In this document: positions 11,901-14,017 of the stretch, in pieces
Numbering within the stretch: position 1 is the stretch's first letter
Layout: every line of letters starts with the position of its first letter
From: Euperipatoides rowelli
Lineage: Eukaryota; Onychophora; Udeonychophora; Euonychophora; Peripatopsidae
Length of the DNA stretch: 14,017 nucleotides
Assembly (NCBI GenBank): GCA_003024985.2
Contig: PXIH01S0002069.1
Reading direction: 5' to 3' (one strand)
Made by a program: the position numbers and the translations under genes
Notes under the pieces: model-generated
Told to the model about the DNA's origin: nothing
What the model saw: the letters and a program-made list of their open reading frames with translations, nothing else
Database searches by the model: none

Positions 11901-13388
11901 TGAGCATATACAGTATATTGAATATTGATTATAAATAGGTCCTGCAATAATCATGCAAAGCTAATAATTATAGTTTATATAGCAACATTATCATAAACTG
12001 AAATTTACAAATACACTTATTCAGCTCAAAAACATTAAAGGTCAAATGTAACAGATTTTTTAAATTTTTTTTATTATTGATTTTTAAAGATTTATACTAA
12101 AAAAAAAATTTCCACCAGAAATAAAAAAAATTAAAAAAAAAAGTTACTTACAATTCAATTTTTAAAATAATTGCCTTTAGCTCCTCCCCCTTTAAACAAT
12201 ATTGTCAATTGTACACACCAGGGGAGATATTTTGTGACATCATACAGCTTGCTATTTTTAACTATAGAATATTTGCTATCTTTTTCAGCAAAAGGCTGGA
12301 TATCATATGGACTAAGTGTTTAAATGCTTGTAAAAAAATCAATCAAATTCATCCTTCGTGCTATTATGGTCAAAATTGTTTTTTTAAAAAAATCAAAATG
12401 TCCTTTAATACAAGTTGAACATACTTCTATTTACATGTTAAATCATTACAAAGAAAACAGCTGTAGAGACTATTTTGTCATCAAATTAATATCAGACCCA
12501 AAAAAAAATGTGAAAGCTTCAATCTGTAATCTCAGACAGGATAGCAATAGTCTTAATTTTATCTTTAAATAACTTTTTTATTTATGCATTTTAAATTTTT
12601 TTTTTTCAGTGGAATTTTTTTTAAAGTAATTATCTTTGAAAATCAATAATAAAAATTTTTTTTAAAAAAATCCGTTACATTTGACCTTTAAGATGAGCAA
12701 TAAAGTTTCATAATAAGTATAAAACATTTACAGTCGACCGGATCTTATGAGCCGCACCAAAAAAAAATAAGATACATAATTTTTGTAAACGATTATTTTT
12801 TTTTTTTTTAAATTTTTCTAAAAATATAATTATTTAGCTTTAAAACTGTGACTAATTTTGATTTAATTCTGGTAGCTATGCATGAAGTAAAAAAAAAAAA
12901 AACCTTTAAATTAAACAGGAAGAAGAGGTTGTTTGAAATTTAATTTTTATCCAAGTAATAATTACAAAATTTTATAATAGGGACATGGGGGGGGGGGGGG
13001 GGCTCATTTTATAAAATGTCTCTGTACATTGGTGCTAATATGGCAAGAGGCTAGCTTTGAGAGGGAGAATGAAGGTTGTAAGAAAAAAAATTAAAAATCG
13101 GAAATTGATTTTTAAAACATAAAAAGTGTAAAACCTTAAAAATTAATGTTTAAATCATCAATTTTTTTTTTTTTTAAGTTAAAGGATAGAAAATTTTCAG
13201 TTGTGTGTAAAATCATTAATCTAACCCTAACCCTCACTTCAGTACGGCTCATAAGAACTGGGTGACGTTATTAAATCCCTAAAGCATAATATACAGTAAA
13301 TGTATTTTATTTACCGAATCTTTGTTCAAAATATTTTCTCTCATAATAGTGGCATAAGTACGGGATTGTGGATCTGGCGTCTTGCCGC
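2649..13388 (-). CDS. SF3B1: SF3B1 splicing factor 3b subunit 1, internal part (11 exons, both ends outside window)
   Basis: Minus-strand exons join as 13388-13315, 11852-11771, 11501-11398, 10445-10223, 8931-8707, 7450-7329, 7242-7045, 5578-5477, 5326-5147, 5040-4954 and 2919-2649. The total is 1668 nt in one open frame, and all introns within the span are GT-AG. The product matches human SF3B1 from about residue 139 to 692 with very high identity in the HEAT part. SF3B1 is the scaffold of SF3b in the nuclear U2 snRNP: it clamps the branch-point/U2 duplex, and its N-terminal ligand motifs bind UHM proteins such as U2AF2. The visible domains, in order, are a basic TP-rich disordered region with tryptophan motifs, a conserved linker, and the first HEAT repeats. 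The start codon, the stop codon, the K700 region and the rest of the HEAT superhelix are not in the window. No frameshift or internal stop occurs, so the gene looks functional. Identity is certain for practical purposes; exon edges rest on splice consensus plus homology. Confidence 0.97.
3795..3804. promoter_or_regulatory. Perfect CRE palindrome GTGACGTCAC (function unproven)
   Basis: It contains the full cAMP-response element TGACGTCA. A near match, TGACATCA, lies about 22 nt away at 3819-3826. It is deep within an intron, so a regulatory role is only a possibility. Confidence 0.25.
4786..4797 (+). repeat. C12 homopolymer in a GC-rich patch
   Basis: Twelve C followed by a T run, then a GC-rich patch with a short GGGCT-AC-AGCCC dyad (about 4807-4818) and a G8-rich stretch near 4840. 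The composition is unlike the rest of the intron. Confidence 0.85.
4924..4942 (+). repeat. (ATT)6 microsatellite next to splice donor
   Basis: Six ATT units lie about 11 nt inside the intron from the window exon 10 donor (on the sense strand, AAT repeats). Confidence 0.9.
4954..5040 (-). CDS. SF3B1: SF3B1 exon (window exon 10): HEAT repeat, [20 protein letters not shown]
   Basis: The exon has 87 nt, 29 codons, phase 0 at both ends, equivalent to human 574-602. It begins [20 protein letters not shown] and ends REIISNLAK, matching the human sequence as I know it. It is too short to show up as a long open frame alone, but it joins neighbouring exons in frame. Acceptor TTGTAG, donor GTAAGC. An (ATT)n tract lies only about 11 nt into the following intron. 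Confidence 0.97.
5147..5326 (-). CDS. SF3B1: SF3B1 exon (window exon 9): HEAT repeats, [14 protein letters not shown]
   Basis: The exon has 180 nt, exactly 60 codons, equivalent to human 514-573. It begins [18 protein letters not shown], continues [20 protein letters not shown], and ends [10 protein letters not shown]. As far as I can recall the human sequence, I see no difference across the whole exon. These are the first helical HEAT repeats. Acceptor ATAG, donor GTAAAC. A 106-nt intron (5041-5146) follows. Confidence 0.97.
5477..5578 (-). CDS. SF3B1: SF3B1 exon (window exon 8): start of HEAT domain
   Basis: The exon has 102 nt, 34 codons, phase 0 at both ends, equivalent to human 480-513. 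It begins [18 protein letters not shown] and ends [11 protein letters not shown]. The first codon is ATG (Met) where human and fly have Val (LLVDVDE or LLVEVDE); this Met is internal and not a start. Acceptor TTTAAG, donor GTAAAC. A 150-nt intron (5327-5476) follows. Confidence 0.96.
5579..7044 (-). other. SF3B1 intron of 1466 nt
   Basis: Donor GTAATA, acceptor TTTAAG. It is long, AT-rich and homopolymer-laden. The only structured segment I find is an inverted repeat at 5839-5951. No open frames of coding character are present. Confidence 0.85.
5839..5951. repeat. Imperfect inverted repeat around GAAACTCGA
   Basis: ATTTTGCATAGTGAAACTCG (5839-5858) is matched in reverse complement by 5931-5951 (CTCGAGTTTC then CAAAAT) with a three-base gap. 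A second inner pair, TTTCATTT/AAATGAAA, is nested inside. It could be a small MITE remnant. No target duplication is seen. Confidence 0.35.
7045..7242 (-). CDS. SF3B1: SF3B1 exon (window exon 7): [15 protein letters not shown] segment
   Basis: The exon has 198 nt, 66 codons, phase 0 at both ends, the same length as human 414-479. It begins [18 protein letters not shown] and ends [12 protein letters not shown]. In family structures this segment packs against other SF3b components before the HEAT solenoid; here the claim rests on family knowledge only. The [18 protein letters not shown] part is almost unchanged from human, while [16 protein letters not shown] is variable. Acceptor CCTTAG, donor GTAATA. 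Confidence 0.96.
7329..7450 (-). CDS. SF3B1: SF3B1 exon (window exon 6): MTPEQLQA linker
   Basis: The exon has 122 nt: two bases completing Gly, then 40 codons, the same length as human residues 374-413. It encodes [18 protein letters not shown], then [20 protein letters not shown] and YK. This strongly conserved linker leads from the TP-rich tail to the HEAT domain. Human has W where this protein has Y in QAYRWE, and S where it has T in PLTDDE. Acceptor ATTTAG, donor GTAGAT. An 86-nt intron (7243-7328), the shortest in the window, separates it from the next exon. Confidence 0.96.
7789..7947. mobile_element. Possible degenerate inverted-repeat element
   Basis: The left edge TACCGTAGAGTGCCATCAAA (7787-7806) and the right edge read in reverse complement (GTACGGTAGCATGCCGATAA) share GTAG, TGCC, AT and AA at matching spacing. 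That is roughly 70-75% identity over about 20 bases. The block between is markedly richer in C and G than the surroundings and includes C10 and a short CA repeat. This suggests an old inserted element; the terminal match is weak. Confidence 0.3.
7871..7880 (+). repeat. C10 homopolymer followed by (CA)n
   Basis: Ten C, then TACACACACAC, within the higher-GC block of this intron. Confidence 0.85.
8707..8931 (-). CDS. SF3B1: SF3B1 exon (window exon 5): last two Trp motifs and TP tract
   Basis: The exon has 225 nt: two bases completing a Glu codon, 74 codons, and the first base of a Gly codon. It begins [17 protein letters not shown], contains QETPTPGAS and [11 protein letters not shown], and ends AMSTPSPG across the junction. 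GSGWAETP and RSRWDETP are equivalent to human W310 and W338, so the ligand array of seven tryptophans is complete. About ten TP dipeptides are present. The stretch after [20 protein letters not shown] is the least conserved part and is arthropod-like to my eye. Acceptor TTTAG, donor GTAAGA. Confidence 0.96.
9333..9351 (+). repeat. (AAAT)n microsatellite
   Basis: About five copies of the tetramer AATA/AAAT in tandem, directly countable. Confidence 0.85.
9975..9997. repeat. Short hairpin CATGTG…CACATG
   Basis: CATGTG, a two-base bulge and TCCC pair with GGGA plus CACATG around a one-base loop. Two related GGACACA motifs lie just upstream at 9936-9943 and 9957-9963. Function is unknown; it may be a repeat fragment. 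Confidence 0.4.
10223..10445 (-). CDS. SF3B1: SF3B1 exon (window exon 4): TP-rich region with three Trp motifs
   Basis: The exon has 223 nt: 74 codons plus one base. It begins [15 protein letters not shown] and ends [13 protein letters not shown]. There are three ligand-type tryptophans: [15 protein letters not shown] and NRWDETP, equivalent to human W232, W254 and W293. About ten TP dipeptides, mostly in TPG contexts, are the kind of sites phosphorylated in SF3B1 during spliceosome activation (CDK-type kinases, from family knowledge). The middle part ([20 protein letters not shown]) is a degenerate repeat of TPGH/TPGA units and differs in length from vertebrate sequences. Acceptor CCTAG, donor GTAAAC. 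Confidence 0.96.
10446..11397 (-). other. SF3B1 intron of 952 nt with GTCGGT donor
   Basis: The donor GTCGGT departs from GTRAGT at +3; the acceptor is TTCCTAG. The intron contains a hairpin-type MITE (10709-10869) and an A/T-rich remainder with no further gene signal. Confidence 0.85.
10709..10869. mobile_element. Short hairpin MITE-like inverted repeat (161 bp)
   Basis: ATTTGTACAAAGTGTACTAT (10709-10728) pairs with the reverse complement of the right end (ATTTGGACAAAGTGCACTAT), with two mismatches in 20. The match continues through TTG.GTG.AAATG and, after a short gap, GATTATCT (10757-10764 against 10826-10833). The loop holds a perfect ATGATCAT palindrome. The hexamer CCATAA flanks both sides (10702-10707 and 10871-10876) within one base of the arms, a possible target-site duplication. 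There is no coding potential. Confidence 0.6.
11398..11501 (-). CDS. SF3B1: SF3B1 exon (window exon 3): first two UHM-ligand motifs
   Basis: The exon has 104 nt: two bases completing an Ala codon, then 34 codons. It encodes EKKRRRWD, a basic patch plus Trp equivalent to human W200 (a ULM and probable nuclear-localisation element). A TP-rich stretch ([11 protein letters not shown]) follows, then SSWDQAE, equivalent to human W218. In the family these Arg/Lys-Trp motifs insert the Trp into the UHM pocket of U2AF2, SPF45, PUF60 or CAPERalpha. The acceptor is TTGTAG. The donor is GTCGGT, which is unusual (C at +3), but no better GT preserves the frame into the next exon. The DQAE junction is the same as in human. 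Confidence 0.94.
11771..11852 (-). CDS. SF3B1: SF3B1 exon (window exon 2): EKAK segment
   Basis: The exon has 82 nt: 27 codons plus the first base of the next. The peptide [20 protein letters not shown] aligns with human REIRQQLAEKAKAGELKVVN. It is followed by GDSMAMK, in the variable stretch where human has an Ala/Ser/Gln-rich tract. The acceptor is ATTATAG, the donor is a strong GTAAGT, and the exon starts in phase 0. It probably forms a short charged helix just before the basic ULM cluster. Identity is weaker here than elsewhere, but frame and both splice sites agree with the flanking exons. A 269-nt intron (11502-11770) follows and holds nothing else recognisable. Confidence 0.9.
12035..12691. 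mobile_element. MITE-like element with long terminal inverted repeats
   Basis: The left end TTAAAGGTCAAATGTAAC (12035-12052) is matched by its exact reverse complement at 12674-12691. The arms continue inward imperfectly: TTATTATTGATTTT and AAAGAT blocks, TTCCAC, then AAAAAAGTTA followed by TTA, to roughly 12155 and 12565. That makes arms near 120 bp around a ~400-bp unique core. The core has no coding capacity. The ends could mean a TA target duplication (Tc1/mariner style) or TTAA (piggyBac style); both tetramers are palindromic parts of the ends, so the duplication cannot be read unambiguously. It is non-autonomous and needs a transposase from elsewhere. Confidence 0.65.
12731..13260. mobile_element. 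Putative pogo/Tigger-like MITE remnant
   Basis: TCTTATGAGCCGCAC (12743-12757) recurs inverted at 13242-13256 (as GTACGGCTCATAAGA), with one mismatch in 15. The left outer end reads TACAGTCGACCGG. The TA plus CAGT start and the CTTATGAGCCG motif resemble Tc1-pogo/Tigger-family terminal repeats as I remember them. The right end is ragged: CAGT directly abuts TCTTATG, so about nine bases of the left end have no counterpart there. The interior is poly-A/T rich with a long G run and no reading frame. Confidence 0.45.
12987..13002 (+). repeat. G16 homopolymer
   Basis: Sixteen consecutive G lie within an otherwise AT-rich intron; on the sense strand of SF3B1 this is C16. It is probably slippage-prone in both the genome and the assembly. 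Confidence 0.9.
13315..13388 (-). CDS. SF3B1: SF3B1 exon (window exon 1): GKTPDP segment
   Basis: The exon has 74 nt: 2 nt finishing a glycine codon (G|GC), then 24 codons beginning [18 protein letters not shown] and ending NKDS. It aligns with human GGKTPDPKMNARTYMDVMRE (from about residue 139), with about two residues deleted after TPDP. The acceptor is TTGCAG and the donor is GTAAAT, giving phase 0 into the next exon. The segment lies in the disordered N-terminal region upstream of the ligand motifs. Its first TP is one of many potential proline-directed kinase sites. The preceding exon is not in the window. Confidence 0.93.
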
Positions 13389-13855
13389 CTGCAACAATAA
13401 AAACAAAAAGAGTCATGCAGAGTGAGAGAACATACTTTAAGCTTGTTTAGTTTCAATTAATAATTATATAAAAATGTTAGGGATTTTTTTTTTTTTTTTA
13501 AATTTTCTTTCAATTAAACACAATTTGAAAACCAAAGAGCTAATTTTCGATAAAATGAAAAAAGAATTTTCAATAAAATTGAAGAGAATTTAAATTGAAA
13601 ATTCGATTGTAATGAAAATTCCTCTTTGGGAAGAAAAAAATGCTTCACATAAATAAGGAAGAGAACAAATGTCTTCCTTAATATGAAAAAAAAAATGATA
13701 AAGAATTTTATTTACTTATTTTTTTTAAATCATCAAGCATTTTTTTTAATGTGTAGTATCAAATATATATATTTAAAAAGAAAAAAATAAGAGAAATTAG
13801 AATATTAAAAAAAAGGTTTGTCCAATCATGGTTCCTGGTTGTTGAAATTATATAC

Positions 13856-13913
13856 CTACTGTGTTGTTCTGGGGTCAAAGTTCATCCTCAATAGATGACT
13901 GGCTGCCATATTC
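13856..13913 (-). other. Candidate stop-containing (poison) cassette exon of SF3B1
   Basis: This 58-nt minus-strand segment is preceded by a good acceptor (CTTACTTTTAG) with a TACTAAT branch-point match (13933-13939; branch A about 20 nt from the AG). It is followed by overlapping donors GTAGGT (exon would end at 13860, 54 nt) and GTATAT (end at 13856, 58 nt). The next SF3B1 exon starts with GC completing a Gly codon. Inclusion in that phase would therefore read Gly-Ile-Trp-Gln-Pro-Val-Ile-Tyr and then TGA; the other two frames also contain stops. The surrounding 13815-13970 is less homopolymeric than neighbouring intron. I infer an unproductive-splicing exon; it may be a chance pair of splice sites. 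Confidence 0.45.
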
Positions 13914-13932
13914 CTAAAAGTAAGCTCATTAA

Positions 13933-13939
13933 ATTAGTA
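13933..13939 (-). promoter_or_regulatory. Branch-point-like TACTAAT upstream of candidate cassette exon
   Basis: Read on the minus strand this is TACTAAT, nearly the ideal metazoan/yeast branch-point heptamer. It is placed about 20 nt before the AG at 13915-13914. It supports the acceptor at 13913 being functional. Confidence 0.4.
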
Positions 13940-14017
13940 GTACGTGCTAGTGCCTTAGCCAAACTAACAAAAAAAAAAATCACCACTTCATCCATGCTTT
14001 TTTTTCCCTTCTTCTAA

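Larger units (their letters stand above)
11853..13314 (-). other. SF3B1 intron of 1462 nt, mostly inverted-repeat elements
   Basis: The intron runs from donor GTAAAT to acceptor TATAG. About 80% of it is taken up by two adjacent inverted-repeat elements (12035-12691 and about 12731-13260, annotated separately). A run of 16 G lies at 12987-13002. No open reading frame of coding character is seen inside either element. Confidence 0.85.
13389..14017 (-). other. Intron upstream of window exon 1 (partial)
   Basis: This is AT-rich intronic sequence of SF3B1 whose donor lies beyond the window. It contains the candidate cassette exon (13856-13913) and long A/T runs between about 13475 and 13800. I found no sequence encoding the expected upstream peptide (…SPERLDPFADG in human), so the preceding exon lies past base 14017. 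Confidence 0.8.

Noticed and set aside
12209-12572. Two overlapping plus-strand open frames inside the inverted-repeat element
   Set aside because: They have Lys/Ile/Phe-rich composition typical of random AT-rich DNA and no transposase motif.
13221-13233. Telomere-like CTAACCCTAACCC
   Set aside because: Only about two units; too short for an interstitial telomeric array and expected by chance.

Overview
The window is one internal stretch of a metazoan nuclear gene on the minus strand. The gene is SF3B1 (SF3b155/SAP155), the large HEAT-repeat subunit of the U2 snRNP SF3b complex. I could place eleven coding exons. Translated in order and joined across GT-AG introns, they give one continuous reading frame of about 555 residues. 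This corresponds roughly to human SF3B1 residues 139 to 692. Both ends of the gene lie outside the window: the N-terminal ~138 residues are beyond base 14017, and everything from the K700 region onward is before base 1.

Organism: the exons are of normal base composition, but the introns are strongly AT-rich, full of A/T homopolymers, and several exceed 1 kb. Seven of the eleven exons sit in human-like positions with human-equal lengths. Peptides such as [40 protein letters not shown] and [14 protein letters not shown] look closer to arthropod SF3B1 than to vertebrate SF3B1 as I remember them. My best guess is an intron-rich arthropod or another invertebrate with an AT-rich genome. This is inference; no taxon-specific marker is present.

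Layout, read in gene order from high to low coordinates: 13389-14017 is an intron holding a possible stop-containing (poison) cassette exon at 13856-13913. Exon 1 of the window is 13315-13388. A 1462-bp intron is then largely filled by two inverted-repeat elements. Exons 2 to 5 (11771-11852, 11398-11501, 10223-10445, 8707-8931) encode the basic and TP-rich disordered N-terminal region with seven U2AF-ligand-type tryptophan motifs. Exons 6 and 7 (7329-7450, 7045-7242) carry the conserved linker that leads to the HEAT domain. Exons 8 to 11 (5477-5578, 5147-5326, 4954-5040, 2649-2919) encode the first HEAT repeats, including most of the residues that are mutation hotspots in human cancer. From 2648 down to 1 is intron with no further exon seen.

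Everything outside the exons is intronic. It contains several inverted-repeat, MITE-like elements, short microsatellites, G/C homopolymer runs and one ambiguous base. I see no second gene, tRNA, rRNA or CRISPR array. The most interesting points are the candidate poison exon, with a TACTAAT branch-point match, and the inverted-repeat elements.
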